From Oceanihabitans iliipiscarium (lineage in GTDB: Bacteria > Bacteroidota > Bacteroidia > Flavobacteriales > Flavobacteriaceae): a DNA stretch of 64,000 nt. This document shows positions 1 through 8,631 of the stretch, in pieces. Location of the stretch: positions 558,001-622,000 of the forward strand of contig NZ_JBHUOV010000001.1 of assembly GCF_042686125.1 (NCBI RefSeq), read 5' to 3'. Positions within the stretch are counted from its first letter, which is position 1, and every line of letters starts with the position of its first letter. The position numbers were made by a program, and so were the translations under genes. A model generated the notes under the pieces. That model was not told the DNA's origin, did no database searches, and saw only the letters and a program-made list of their open reading frames with translations.

Positions 1-534
1 ATCATAATTTTCTTTAAAAGTTGCAAACGATATATGTAAAGTTGAATCAACAACTTGAACATATTCATAATACTTTTCAAGAATTACATTTTCATTTGCG
101 TTATCATTAATTTCAAGTCCAACAATATTAACCGCATCTGTTGAAGGAAGGTTTAATCTTTTACCTAATGCAACTGAATCTCTTGCTTTTGCTATAGAAT
201 TAAGTCTTGATATATTATTATAAATTAACTCTCCAGTTTGAAAATTTTGAGAAATAATTATATTAGACTGATATACAGCAGGAAGGGATCTGTCTAAAAA
301 CATCATCAAAACGTACACGACAACAGCAGAACCTATAATCTTCACGAAATGTTTTCTTATTATATTTATAGTATACAATAAAAATATACCTAGTTTTTTT
401 AATATCAATATTAGAAAAAGTAAAATTTTCGAAAAAAACTTTCCTATGCTGGTGAAAATCTTCTCTAATTGATTAAAAAACTGCCCTAAATCTAAGTCTT
501 CAGGACTGTTAGGTTTTGGTAATTTATCACTCAT
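1..534 (-). CDS. Partial membrane protein of unknown function (N-terminal 178 residues)
   Basis: The reading frame is open from an ATG at 532-534 to the left edge, so the C-terminus lies outside the window. The start MSDKLPKPNSPEDLDLG is acidic and proline-rich. An amphipathic stretch and then two hydrophobic segments follow, around residues 39-56 (LLFLILILKKLGIFLLY) and 68-82 (IIGSAVVVYVLMMFL). The rest, from residue 85, looks extracytoplasmic. This layout resembles membrane-anchored envelope proteins, but I recognise no family. It starts 9 bp after the stop codon of the 562-aa gene upstream on the same strand, so it is probably the last visible gene of the 5.5 kb to 1 operon. Confidence 0.75.
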   Translation of the reverse strand, partial: MSDKLPKPNSPEDLDLGQFFNQLEKIFTSIGKFFSKILLFLILILKKLGIFLLYTINIIRKHFVKIIGSAVVVYVLMMFLDRSLPAVYQSNIIISQNFQTGELIYNNISRLNSIAKARDSVALGKRLNLPSTDAVNIVGLEINDNANENVILEKYYEYVQVVDSTLHISFATFKENYD

Positions 535-543
535 AACGGCTTA

Positions 544-2232
544 TTAGTTAAATATTTGCTGTAAAATTTTTCTTGTAATTAAATATGTTGGTTTTACACC
601 TGATGTTCCTAGACCTCCTGATGCTAACGTGCTTCCGGTTTCTAATGGATTATCACTAGCATAATAAGCATAGCGCACTTTAACGTCTGGATTTATACTT
701 CCTCTAACTTTAGATGCTGCTTGAATAGCTTTTTGGTAATGAGCTCCTTCCATTTCTAAGCCTATAACATTCCATGTAGAATTAAAAAAGAATTTTAAAA
801 TGTCTTTATTTTGTAGCGATGTGCCTAAAACTGTAATCATAGATCCTTCATAAACCTCTACACCTTGACCCTCTAAATCTTCTTTATTCAATTCATTTTT
901 AAAAGGATAATTATCTGCTGTCCCTTCAAATATGTGTGCCGAAGGTATCATGATATCTCCTTTCCCTCCTTCTAAAATACCTGCTTTTCCCATAACAGAA
1001 ATTGACTCTACATTTAAATGTTTTTTCTTGCCGTTAGGCTTGTATGGTTTTAACAATTCATCAATAGTTTCATAAGCTTGCTCACCAAAAGCATAATCCA
1101 TTACAATAATAATAGGCTTGTCTGTCTTTAATTTCTTGTCATTAATATCGACATCTATTTTAGAAAAATCAATCTTATCTGTGTCAAATATTTGAACATT
1201 TATATTTGTTCCAGAAGCATCTTCGACATATATCATTCCTTTCTGCAACGCTTCTTTTGTAACTTTATTGCGTAAATCATTATTATCTTTATGACTTATA
1301 GCTTCATAGACTTCAAAAATGTCTTTTTTAGAGGCTAAAGCTTTTAACGCATTTGGTGCAAAAAGTGTGTTCATTACACTATGCATATTAGCACTAATAA
1401 TATGAATTGGTCTGTCTAAGAGTCCGTTTTTGTGTAAAATGTCTTTTATGTTATTCGCCCATATCTCACCATGAATATGATGCCCTAATCGCTCCCTTAA
1501 TACAGGACTAAAAGTCACTGTTCTCTTGTTGTTATTTACGACCTCTTCTATGGCTAATTTGCCTAACCAATAAACAATATGCAGTAATCGAGCAGGTTGT
1601 GTTGGTGTTGCAAATTCTTCATACATTTCATTTAGCTCATTAAAGGTTCTCCCTAAAATATTAGCTGTATGGGTAATAGCGATTTCACGCTCCTGTTGAG
1701 TGAGTTTCTTTTTAGTTGTTACAGCTTTTTCAAGCTTAACCCAGTCTCTAGTTGTAGCACCATTTTCATCAATTAAAACACGTTTACTTATTTTATGAGA
1801 CTCAACAAATAAAAAAGTAAGGTGGGTTAAAATATCGTAGATTTCTGAACGTCCACGAGTAATCTCAATATTCATTTGCTCATCATCAATGCGGTAGCAA
1901 TTGCGTCGTCTCTTTGGAGGAATTATTGCCTTAAAATGTGAGTTTCCATAACCTTCATCACTAGTTAAGTTAATAAAAGTACATTCTTCTATGCCTTCTG
2001 GTAATCTGTCTATAACATAAAGCAGCCCTTCAAGTTCGGCTTTTTCTTCTCCAATTGAGCCATAAATTTCTGGCCTTAATAGTAGTAATGCTTCTCTTAA
2101 TGTTTCACCAGAAACACCCATGGGTTTATAAAACCCTCTATTAAAAAGGTGTCGCATTGTAATATACATACGCTCAATGGCATTTGAACTCTCTTGAGCT
2201 CTCGTTCTTGCATGATGTTTTTTATTACTCAT
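544..2232 (-). CDS. Conserved flavobacterial protein of unknown function (probably DUF6909)
   Basis: This 562-aa soluble protein has no signal peptide or membrane segment. I believe it belongs to the Bacteroidota family catalogued as DUF6909, but this is from memory. The N-terminal third is rich in basic and aromatic residues (KRRRNCYRIDD near 107-117). The C-terminal half has short alternating beta/alpha stretches such as IIIVMDYAFGEQAYE and GLEMEGAHYQKA, which recall the MEGA-type motif of nucleoside-phosphorylase-like folds; that similarity is only suggestive. It lies 28 bp downstream of the GH3 gene in the same operon. A TAnnTTTG box (2250-2257, minus strand) could also give it its own short transcript. 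No function can be assigned. Confidence 0.8.
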   Translation of the reverse strand: MSNKKHHARTRAQESSNAIERMYITMRHLFNRGFYKPMGVSGETLREALLLLRPEIYGSIGEEKAELEGLLYVIDRLPEGIEECTFINLTSDEGYGNSHFKAIIPPKRRRNCYRIDDEQMNIEITRGRSEIYDILTHLTFLFVESHKISKRVLIDENGATTRDWVKLEKAVTTKKKLTQQEREIAITHTANILGRTFNELNEMYEEFATPTQPARLLHIVYWLGKLAIEEVVNNNKRTVTFSPVLRERLGHHIHGEIWANNIKDILHKNGLLDRPIHIISANMHSVMNTLFAPNALKALASKKDIFEVYEAISHKDNNDLRNKVTKEALQKGMIYVEDASGTNINVQIFDTDKIDFSKIDVDINDKKLKTDKPIIIVMDYAFGEQAYETIDELLKPYKPNGKKKHLNVESISVMGKAGILEGGKGDIMIPSAHIFEGTADNYPFKNELNKEDLEGQGVEVYEGSMITVLGTSLQNKDILKFFFNSTWNVIGLEMEGAHYQKAIQAASKVRGSINPDVKVRYAYYASDNPLETGSTLASGGLGTSGVKPTYLITRKILQQIFN

Positions 2233-2260
2233 ATTATTTCTTTAGCGAGCAAATATAATA

Positions 2261-3763
2261 CTATTTCGTTAGATTTAAGGCTTCCATTTTGTCTGCCAAT
2301 TTTCTGTCGTTTGATAAACGTGGTAATTTATTTTGGCCTCCAAGTTTTCCAATAGACTTCATATAGTCTTGAAAGCCTCCTTTTTTTATTTTAGTAATCT
2401 TTAAAGGTTGTAAAACCTTGCCTTGAATTAAGTCATAATAATAACTGTTTTGTTGTTGCAATAATACATCTATTTTTTTCGCTAATGAGGAAAGGTTTTC
2501 GGGTTCCTTTTCAAATTCAATAAACCATTCGTGATATGGCAGGCCTTCATTTGGATTAATTTGAGGTGCCACCGAAAATTCTGAAACTTCCACCTTTTCA
2601 TCTTTAATCGCTTCTTGTATCGCTTGCTCAACTTCCTTACCAATAACATGTTCTCCAAAAGCAGAAATAAAATGTTTTATTCTTCCTGAAACAATAACTC
2701 GATATGGTTTTGTTGAAGTAAACTCTACAGTATCACCAATATTATAAGCCCAAAGTCCAGCGTTCGTTGAAATAAGCATCACATAGTTTACACCAAGTTC
2801 TACATCAGCAATGGTCATACGTTTTGGGTTCTCGTTAAAAAACTCTTCAGCTTTAATAAACTCATAAAAAATACCTGAATTTAATTGAAGAAGCATTCCT
2901 TTTTCACCTTGCTGGTCTTGAAAGGCAAAAAACCCTTCACTTGCTGGATACAGTTCTATACTATCAACTTTTCGCCCAATAAGGTTTTCAAATTTAGCTC
3001 TATAAGGTTCGTAATTTACACCTCCGAAAATAAATAGGTTAAAATTCTTAAAAATATCTCCTATTTTCTTTCCTGTTCTCTCTTGTAGCTTTTCAAAATA
3101 CATTTGAACCCAGGATGGAATTCCGGAAATAATAGTCATGTTCTCTGGCAATGTTTCATCAACAATGGCATTAACTTTTGTTTCCCAATCTTCAATACAA
3201 TTAGTTTTTAAAGATGGCATTCTGTTTTTTTGAAGGTATTTCGGAACATAATGTGCAACGATTCCTGAAAGCCTTCCTAATTGAATCCCGTTTTGCTTTT
3301 CTAAAATTGGACTCCCTTGTAAAAAAATCATTTTACCATCTACAAATTTCGCATTTCCCGTTTCATGGATATACATCAAAATAGCATTTCTAGCAGCTTC
3401 AACATGAGTCGGCATACTTTCTTTTGTGATGGGGATGTATTTAGCACCTGAAGTGGTTCCAGAGGTTTTCGCAAAATAAATAGGTTTGCCTTTCCATAGG
3501 ATATTTTCCTGACCCTCTACAACTTTTTCTATATAAGGTTTCAATGCCTCATAGTCCCTAACTGGCACACGTTTTATAAAATCGTTATAGTTATTAATGT
3601 TTTTAAAATCATGATCTTTTCCAAATTGAGTTGCAGAAGCTTTACTAATTAAATTCTGAAACACTTTGTTTTGAGTGCTTAAAGGGTTATTAGCCCATTT
3701 TTGAACAGACTTATAAACACGTTTTGCGAAAGGTTTTGCTAAAGCTGATTTTAATGATAGCAT
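2261..3763 (-). CDS. GH3 auxin-responsive-promoter family adenylating enzyme
   Basis: This 500-aa protein belongs to the GH3 branch of the acyl-adenylate-forming superfamily. Plant GH3 enzymes activate a carboxylate with ATP and conjugate it to an amino acid. The three expected motifs are visible: the phosphate-binding loop SGTTSGAKYIP at 101-111, the adenine-binding YPASEGFFAF at 272-281, and GDTVEF (343-348) plus SGRIKHF (359-365) before the swivelling C-terminal domain. The length fits bacterial GH3 proteins, whose substrate is unknown. The start ATG overlaps the upstream hydrolase stop by one base (TAATG), indicating translational coupling. It is probably cytoplasmic and acts on a carboxylic acid; the substrate is not inferable here. 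Confidence 0.9.
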   Translation of the reverse strand: MLSLKSALAKPFAKRVYKSVQKWANNPLSTQNKVFQNLISKASATQFGKDHDFKNINNYNDFIKRVPVRDYEALKPYIEKVVEGQENILWKGKPIYFAKTSGTTSGAKYIPITKESMPTHVEAARNAILMYIHETGNAKFVDGKMIFLQGSPILEKQNGIQLGRLSGIVAHYVPKYLQKNRMPSLKTNCIEDWETKVNAIVDETLPENMTIISGIPSWVQMYFEKLQERTGKKIGDIFKNFNLFIFGGVNYEPYRAKFENLIGRKVDSIELYPASEGFFAFQDQQGEKGMLLQLNSGIFYEFIKAEEFFNENPKRMTIADVELGVNYVMLISTNAGLWAYNIGDTVEFTSTKPYRVIVSGRIKHFISAFGEHVIGKEVEQAIQEAIKDEKVEVSEFSVAPQINPNEGLPYHEWFIEFEKEPENLSSLAKKIDVLLQQQNSYYYDLIQGKVLQPLKITKIKKGGFQDYMKSIGKLGGQNKLPRLSNDRKLADKMEALNLTK

Positions 3764-4671
3764 TATTTATTATGTGTATTAAACCAATTAAAAATTAGGT
3801 CGTTTCTTCTTTGTTTAAAATTTGATAAACTATGATTTCCACCTTCAAAAATTTCATACTGAAACTCGGTTTTGTTAGATATTTTTAAAGAATCTATTAT
3901 TTGTTGTGCCTCTTTTAAAGTTACCGCTTTATCGTCTGTACCATGTAGTATAAGAACAGGTTTGTTTATTTTATTGTGCCAATATACAGCAGATCTTTTA
4001 ATATACTCATTTTTAAATTGAATAGAATCTCCAATTAATGGCTTCATTACATTATCATACATTTCCTGCCTAAACCTTGCGCCTTCAAATAAATTAGAAG
4101 GTGCGCCAACAACAGCAAGGCTATTTATATTGTTTGTTAATTTAGATATTTGATAGGTGTTCATTCCGCCTCTGGAGTAACCTAAAACATGAATGTTTCT
4201 TGGGTCGACAAAGTCTAAGTCTCTTGCAATGCTTATTAGTTTTAAAATATCATTTAAGTCTTTCCCTCCAAATTCATCAACACCTTCGCTTGCTATATTA
4301 CCTCTTAATTGGGAGGCTAAAACCACATAGCCTTCTGAAGCTAAAAAATTTAAATAATTAAGACTATTGGGTAATATCATACCATAGCTCTGGTTGCCGC
4401 CTCTACAAAAAACAATTGCAGGAAGCTTAGAGTTTGCTTGGGTTTGTTTCGGTTTAGCGATATAGCCTTCAATAGCTAAGTCATCTGAGATGTAATTAAT
4501 TTTATATGTTTCAATATTGTTAATATGAAACGCTTCGGTAGTATTTAAAAGTTGTTGCGATATTATTTGATGATGAAAAGTGTTCCCTAACTTTTCTTTA
4601 CAAGAAGAAAAACAGACAATTAAACCAAAGACGCCAGGAAAGAATACCTTTTTATAGAAAAATAGTTTCAT
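3763..4671 (-). CDS. Prolyl-oligopeptidase-like alpha/beta hydrolase lipoprotein
   Basis: This 302-aa protein has a lipoprotein signal ending in FSSC (Cys24), so it is expected to be anchored in the envelope. The alpha/beta-hydrolase core shows the nucleophile elbow GYSRGG (164-169, Ser166), the acid in HGTDDKAV (Asp246 or Asp247) and the catalytic His280 in EGGNHSLSN, giving a complete triad. The layout matches S9-type (dienelactone hydrolase/prolyl oligopeptidase-like) enzymes. Whether it is a peptidase or an esterase is open. It overlaps the M23 gene by 4 bp (ATGA) upstream and the GH3 gene by 1 bp downstream, so all three are coupled. Confidence 0.88.
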   Translation of the reverse strand: MKLFFYKKVFFPGVFGLIVCFSSCKEKLGNTFHHQIISQQLLNTTEAFHINNIETYKINYISDDLAIEGYIAKPKQTQANSKLPAIVFCRGGNQSYGMILPNSLNYLNFLASEGYVVLASQLRGNIASEGVDEFGGKDLNDILKLISIARDLDFVDPRNIHVLGYSRGGMNTYQISKLTNNINSLAVVGAPSNLFEGARFRQEMYDNVMKPLIGDSIQFKNEYIKRSAVYWHNKINKPVLILHGTDDKAVTLKEAQQIIDSLKISNKTEFQYEIFEGGNHSLSNFKQRRNDLIFNWFNTHNK

Positions 4672-5531
4672 TCAAAATCTATAAAGTTGGTTGGATTGAT
4701 AGGATAACCATCACTCCATAATTCAAAATGTAAATGTGGACCAGTGGTTAACTCTCCTGTATTTCCTGACATCGCAATAACTTCGCCTGATTTTACTAAA
4801 TCTCCTTGAGCTTTTGTTAGTGAGGCATTGTGTTTATACACAGAAATTAATCCGTGACTATGTTCAATAAGTATAACATGTCCAGTTCCTGTGGTCCAAT
4901 CGGCAAAAATTACTGTGCCATCAGCAGTGGCTTTTATTGGTGTATCTTTAGGAACAACAATATCTACTGCATAATGTTTCTCTTTCGCATTATACGTTTC
5001 GGTAATGGTTCCATTTACTGGAGGAAACAAGACAAAATTGGCTTTCGTTGCTGATTCAAATAAATTGTATTTATCTTCTTTATCAACTTTCTCTCTTAGC
5101 AGAGAATCTTCTTTAGTTGGAGATAAGTTAATTTCACTGACCTCTAATTTTGCGGCTTCAATTATTGAATCTCTATTAAAATCTATGCTACTTAATTCGC
5201 CATGTAAGACTTTCTTTATTGAGGAGAAATAACGTTCATTTACAGCTATAACTTTTTCTAAAGAATCTGTTTTATGATTTAAGATTGTTGCTTTCTTTTT
5301 TAAGGCTGTTGAAGAATACCCAGGAATGTATTCCTTTAATGGAGTAAACGCAATTAAAACAGTGGTTGCTGCGACTAAAAATATAGAGGAAATAGCTAAT
5401 AAAACAAAAACGTTTAATCGTGTTAATTTAAAAGACAAACGCTCTTCAAAAGTGTCTTCGTTAAGTATAACGAGTCTATACTTGTGCAAGAGCTTTTTCG
5501 CTATTTTCTTTTCTTTTTTTTGATTACTCAT
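4668..5531 (-). CDS. M23 family (LytM) peptidoglycan endopeptidase
   Basis: This 287-aa membrane-anchored protein has a cytoplasmic basic N-terminus (1-39), one membrane helix at about 40-61, a short coiled-coil region (80-160) and a C-terminal LytM domain (170-285). The zinc ligands are present: His186 and Asp190 in HYAVDI and the HLH pair at 266-268 in GPHLHFE, so the enzyme should be active on peptide cross-links of the cell wall. It leads the minus-strand operon. A -7 box on the minus strand (5540-5547, TAAATTTG) sits 8 bases before the ATG, giving a very short or absent leader. Confidence 0.92.
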   Translation of the reverse strand: MSNQKKEKKIAKKLLHKYRLVILNEDTFEERLSFKLTRLNVFVLLAISSIFLVAATTVLIAFTPLKEYIPGYSSTALKKKATILNHKTDSLEKVIAVNERYFSSIKKVLHGELSSIDFNRDSIIEAAKLEVSEINLSPTKEDSLLREKVDKEDKYNLFESATKANFVLFPPVNGTITETYNAKEKHYAVDIVVPKDTPIKATADGTVIFADWTTGTGHVILIEHSHGLISVYKHNASLTKAQGDLVKSGEVIAMSGNTGELTTGPHLHFELWSDGYPINPTNFIDFE

Positions 5532-5539
5532 AGTAAACC

Positions 5540-5547
5540 CAAATTTA
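5540..5547 (-). promoter_or_regulatory. Bacteroidota -7 promoter box of the M23-hydrolase-GH3 operon
   Basis: Read on the minus strand this is TAAATTTG, matching the TAnnTTTG -7 element of the Bacteroidota primary sigma factor. It ends 8 bases before the start codon of the M23 gene. I see no good -33 TTG at the right distance. Confidence 0.45.
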
Positions 5548-5622
5548 AATAAAATAATCTCAAGAGCTATTTACTTTGTATTAAAGTTGTGTTTTAAAAC
5601 GATAATATTAAACTTTAATTAT

Positions 5623-5630
5623 TAACTTTG
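5623..5630 (+). promoter_or_regulatory. -7 promoter box of tatA
   Basis: TAACTTTG matches TAnnTTTG and lies 17 bases before the ATG of the TatA gene in a 116-bp divergent intergenic region. A -33 element is not obvious. Confidence 0.4.
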
Positions 5631-5647
5631 TACTAAATTCTAAGATT

Positions 5648-5824
5648 ATGACTTTAAATATGATTCCTCTTGTTATTGGTTGGCCACAAATAGTATTGAT
5701 AGCTGTTGTTATATTACTCATTTTTGGTGGTAAAAAAATACCCGAACTTATGCGTGGTCTTGGTAGTGGTATTAAAGAGTTTAAAGACGCTAGCAAAGAA
5801 GAAGAAGAAAATAAAAGCGAATAG
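5648..5824 (+). CDS. tatA: Twin-arginine translocase subunit, TatA/TatE family
   Basis: This 58-aa protein starts MTLNMIPLVIGWPQIVLIAV. It has one short hydrophobic helix (about residues 6-27), the FGGKKIPEL hinge (26-34), and the amphipathic helix MRGLGSGIKEFKDA followed by an acidic tail. That is the standard TatA design: the helix forms the folded-protein translocation pore with TatC. The FGxxxLPEL motif (here FGGKKIPEL) is diagnostic. tatC is not in the window. An antisense frame over the same bases is not a gene. A hairpin terminator follows 22 bases after the stop. Confidence 0.93.
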   Translation: MTLNMIPLVIGWPQIVLIAVVILLIFGGKKIPELMRGLGSGIKEFKDASKEEEENKSE

Positions 5825-5846
5825 TTTCATTTGCTTTTAAATATTT

Positions 5847-5878
5847 AAAAAAAACCAACGTTATACGTTGGTTTTTTT
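5847..5878 (+). terminator. Rho-independent terminator after tatA, likely bidirectional
   Basis: CCAACGT (5855-5861) pairs with ACGTTGG (5865-5871) across a 3-base loop. The stem is flanked by A-run and T-run sequences that extend it and suit termination in either direction. Confidence 0.85.
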
Positions 5879-5962
5879 GTGTTAAAGATTGATGCGATAT
5901 CCTTTTGCTTGCAAAAGATTAAGCGGAAAGCTTGGTCTTGAGCACAGCGAAAAGAAACACCC
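5879..5962 (-). ncRNA. Structured intergenic element, copy A
   Basis: This is the shortest of three related elements in the window (see 30356 and 55373). On the plus strand it reads GTGTT, then a GATTG block, ATATCC, a hairpin made of CTTTT and AAAAG (5902-5918), the core AGCGGAAAGC (5921-5930), and AACAC (5956-5960), which pairs with GTGTT (5879-5883). CCTAATTAA follows. It abuts the stop codon (5962-5964) of the DUF4837 gene on the minus strand, so as RNA it would most naturally be a minus-strand 3-prime UTR element. It may correspond to a known flavobacterial RNA motif such as Flavo-1, which I cannot verify. It could also be a palindromic DNA repeat. Confidence 0.6.
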
Positions 5963-6942
5963 TAATTAATTTTAATAGACTTCACAATGGCCTCTAGTTC
6001 AAACATATAATCACGTTTAGCTACAGAAGGCGCAAAGGCGAAAGCCTCGACAACAACATAGCGTTGATTGGCTGGATCTGCAATCATATAATTTACAAAT
6101 GGTCCAGACATGAAGGCGTTTTCCATATCCCAAATACCTTTAGTTTCTATTGCTGGTTTTTGGTCTATAGTAATTTCTGAAAGGAAAGGTGCATAAGCAT
6201 CTTCTGTAATCATGTAAGCCTCTTCTGTTGGTCCAGGAATGTAAGCTTTATTTATAGAATCTCTAATCTTTACAATTTGATTGATTAAAGTTTCATTTTT
6301 GGTGATTGAATTGTATGGCAATTCATATAATAGCAAGTTGGTTGTTCCTGTGGTAATGTCTTTTCTAATCCAATAAAATGACCCTTCTTCCTTGGCTATT
6401 CTATAAGCGCTTGGAAAGTCTATTGAAACGCCTAATTTGTCTTGAATTGTGTTGTTTTTATGAAGTGATAATTTAATTCTTCGTTGTTTTTCTTTAAGTT
6501 CTTCATTTTTAAAAGCTGAAATAATTTTTCCTGCTTGGTCTTTAATTTGAGATACAATATCTGCATTAGTTTTTCCTGTGACCAAAACAACTTTTTGTGG
6601 TTTAGCATATACATCACTTGCAATTTTAACAGCTGCTGAGTCGTGGCCTTTTTCAATTTTTAAAATCGTTCTGTTTTTAGTGACAAAATCTGAAAACACT
6701 TGTGATGGGATTTGCGCCATTGAAAACATTGGTTCGTCTTGATTTAAGCCGTAAATTGGAGCAGCAAGCACCTCTCTTATGGTTTCACCTACAGAACCTT
6801 CCCAAAGCTCATTATCGATAACCACTGAAATGTTATTTAATGTTCCTGAAGATTCTGATAGTATTCTTTTTTTAGGAGATTTACTGTCTTCACAAGACAT
6901 AAATAGTGTGATTGCAAAAGCAATACAAAGAAAATTTCGCAT
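5962..6942 (-). CDS. DUF4837 family lipoprotein
   Basis: This 326-aa protein has a lipoprotein signal with the acceptor Cys17 in LFMSCED. The remaining sequence matches the DUF4837 family of Bacteroidota envelope lipoproteins, whose function is unknown. Features include the conserved LWEGSVGE near residue 46, the FYWIRKD region near 190 and GPFVNYM near 277. It follows the LysM/transglycosylase gene by 24 bp and is probably co-transcribed with it and pgk, which would suggest an envelope role, though this is only context. The structured element at 5879-5962 begins right behind its stop codon. Confidence 0.88.
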   Translation of the reverse strand: MRNFLCIAFAITLFMSCEDSKSPKKRILSESSGTLNNISVVIDNELWEGSVGETIREVLAAPIYGLNQDEPMFSMAQIPSQVFSDFVTKNRTILKIEKGHDSAAVKIASDVYAKPQKVVLVTGKTNADIVSQIKDQAGKIISAFKNEELKEKQRRIKLSLHKNNTIQDKLGVSIDFPSAYRIAKEEGSFYWIRKDITTGTTNLLLYELPYNSITKNETLINQIVKIRDSINKAYIPGPTEEAYMITEDAYAPFLSEITIDQKPAIETKGIWDMENAFMSGPFVNYMIADPANQRYVVVEAFAFAPSVAKRDYMFELEAIVKSIKIN

Positions 6943-6966
6943 AATTGTTAGTTTTTTAGAATGGAA

Positions 6967-8556
6967 TTACCCTTTAGATATTACAAGCGTCATTCCTGGT
7001 TTTAAATTATTACCACTAATATCATTCCAATCTCGAATATTTTGCACAGAAACTCCAGGAAATTTTTGTGAAATACTCCATAAAGAGTCTCCACTTTTAA
7101 CAGTATAGGTTTTACTATTTGAAGAAACCACAGTCTTTGCTTGCTTTTGCGTGCTACTCGATGAGCCTCCTGAAGGGTTTCTTGGGTAAATGGTTAAGCG
7201 TTGGCCAATGCGTAAATTATTGCTTCGTAAACCATTCCACTGTTTAAGCTGACTTACACGCACGCCAAACTTACGTGCGATTTTTCCGAGATAATCTCCA
7301 GATTTTACTTTGTATCTGATTTTACTTTCGGATTTAAAAAATTGTGGTAGTGGTTTTTCGCGTTTATCAAATTCGGCTTTTGCTAAAGCATAAATTGCTG
7401 TTTCATTGTTGACGAATTTTCCAATAGCTTCTCTTGGTAAACGCAGCGTGTAATTCTTATCTTTTATAAATGGAATAATATCTAATTTATATGAAGGATT
7501 TAAAAACTGAAGGGTTTCAATATTTACTTCTGTCGCTTCACTGACTTGATCTAAAGTAATCATTTGCTTCACTCTTACAGTATCAGTTTCTATATATTGA
7601 AACTCAGGTTTTACAGGTTTAAAACCATGTTCTTCTGCAAATTCAAAGATGTACATCGTTGCTAAAAATGCTGGTACATATCCTGCGGTTTCACGTGGAA
7701 GGTTGTGTCGTATATTCCAATAATTTTGATAACCTCCTGACCTTCTAATGGCTTTACTAACATTTCCTGGTCCTGAATTATAAGCTGCAAGTGCTAAATC
7801 CCAATCGCCAAAAATCTCGTAAAGTTTTGATAAATATACTGAGGCTGCTTCTGTAGATTTAATAGGATCGCTACGTTCATCGACATAACTACTTACGTCT
7901 AATCCGTATTGCTTTCCAGTAGCAAACATAAATTGCCATAAACCTGTGGCGCCAACACGAGATCTAGCTCTGGGTTTTAAAGCAGATTCGACAATAGATA
8001 AATACTTCATTTCTAAAGGAATGTTGTAGTTATCCAGTTCTCGTTCAAACATTGGGAAGTAATAATGACTTAATCCCATTAATTTTTCAAACGATTTTCT
8101 TCGATTTTTAAGAAAGGATTTGATAACGCTTTCTAGTGACGGATTGTATTCAACATTAAAAGGGGTTCTCGCGTTAAGCTCAGCTAGCCTAGCTTTTAAA
8201 GTGTCTGTAGGTAATTCTGGATAGTAAACATCTTTATAATCTAATTCGGAAACGGTTCTGTAAATCGTATCAAATAAAGAAGTGCTATATAATTCTTCAA
8301 GCCATTTTTCGTCTAATTGAGAAGCATGTTCATGGTCCTTAAATTCTACAATTGAATCTAGTTGTTCTAAAGATTTAATCTCTTTTTTATAAAAGGCTTG
8401 ACCATCTATAACAGTATCGATGATATATTTTTCGCCAGCTTCTAATTCTTGTTCAGTAAGCTTTTGCGAAGTGTTCGACACCTGTAAAGTATCTTGAGCA
8501 TTTAAGACGCTAAAGCTTAAAAAAGTAAGGCCTATAAAAAAAATCTGTAACCGCAT
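6967..8556 (-). CDS. Membrane-bound lytic murein transglycosylase with LysM repeats (MltD-like)
   Basis: This 529-aa exported protein has a signal peptide ending near residue 20 (FSVLNAQD). A lytic transglycosylase (SLT) domain spans about 160-290, with the catalytic Glu190 in SIVESAL, the conserved GATGLWQFM (202-210) and AAYNSGPGNV (257-266). A degenerate LysM-like stretch (328-373) is followed by two clear LysM domains at 415-457 and 484-526, separated by a Ser/Gln-rich linker. LysM binds glycan strands while the SLT domain cleaves them with anhydromuramyl formation. Unlike E. coli MltD, no lipobox is seen; cleavage appears to be by signal peptidase I. Confidence 0.93.
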   Translation of the reverse strand: MRLQIFFIGLTFLSFSVLNAQDTLQVSNTSQKLTEQELEAGEKYIIDTVIDGQAFYKKEIKSLEQLDSIVEFKDHEHASQLDEKWLEELYSTSLFDTIYRTVSELDYKDVYYPELPTDTLKARLAELNARTPFNVEYNPSLESVIKSFLKNRRKSFEKLMGLSHYYFPMFERELDNYNIPLEMKYLSIVESALKPRARSRVGATGLWQFMFATGKQYGLDVSSYVDERSDPIKSTEAASVYLSKLYEIFGDWDLALAAYNSGPGNVSKAIRRSGGYQNYWNIRHNLPRETAGYVPAFLATMYIFEFAEEHGFKPVKPEFQYIETDTVRVKQMITLDQVSEATEVNIETLQFLNPSYKLDIIPFIKDKNYTLRLPREAIGKFVNNETAIYALAKAEFDKREKPLPQFFKSESKIRYKVKSGDYLGKIARKFGVRVSQLKQWNGLRSNNLRIGQRLTIYPRNPSGGSSSSTQKQAKTVVSSNSKTYTVKSGDSLWSISQKFPGVSVQNIRDWNDISGNNLKPGMTLVISKG

Positions 8557-8631
8557 AGTTTAATATTAACGTCTCATTAAAACGTGAAACATGCTAAATT
8601 CGTGTTTTTTATTAAAAATAAAAAATGAACT

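Noticed and set aside
4854..5523. Plus-strand frames opposite the M23 gene
   Set aside because: They are shadows of the M23 gene with no promoter or family match.
5608..5796. A 62-codon minus-strand frame over tatA
   Set aside because: Antisense shadow of a clear TatA gene with its own promoter and terminator.
7687..7702. GGTTTCACGTGGAAGG, resembling parS
   Set aside because: Three mismatches to the consensus, in codons of the transglycosylase gene; kept only as a weak remark.
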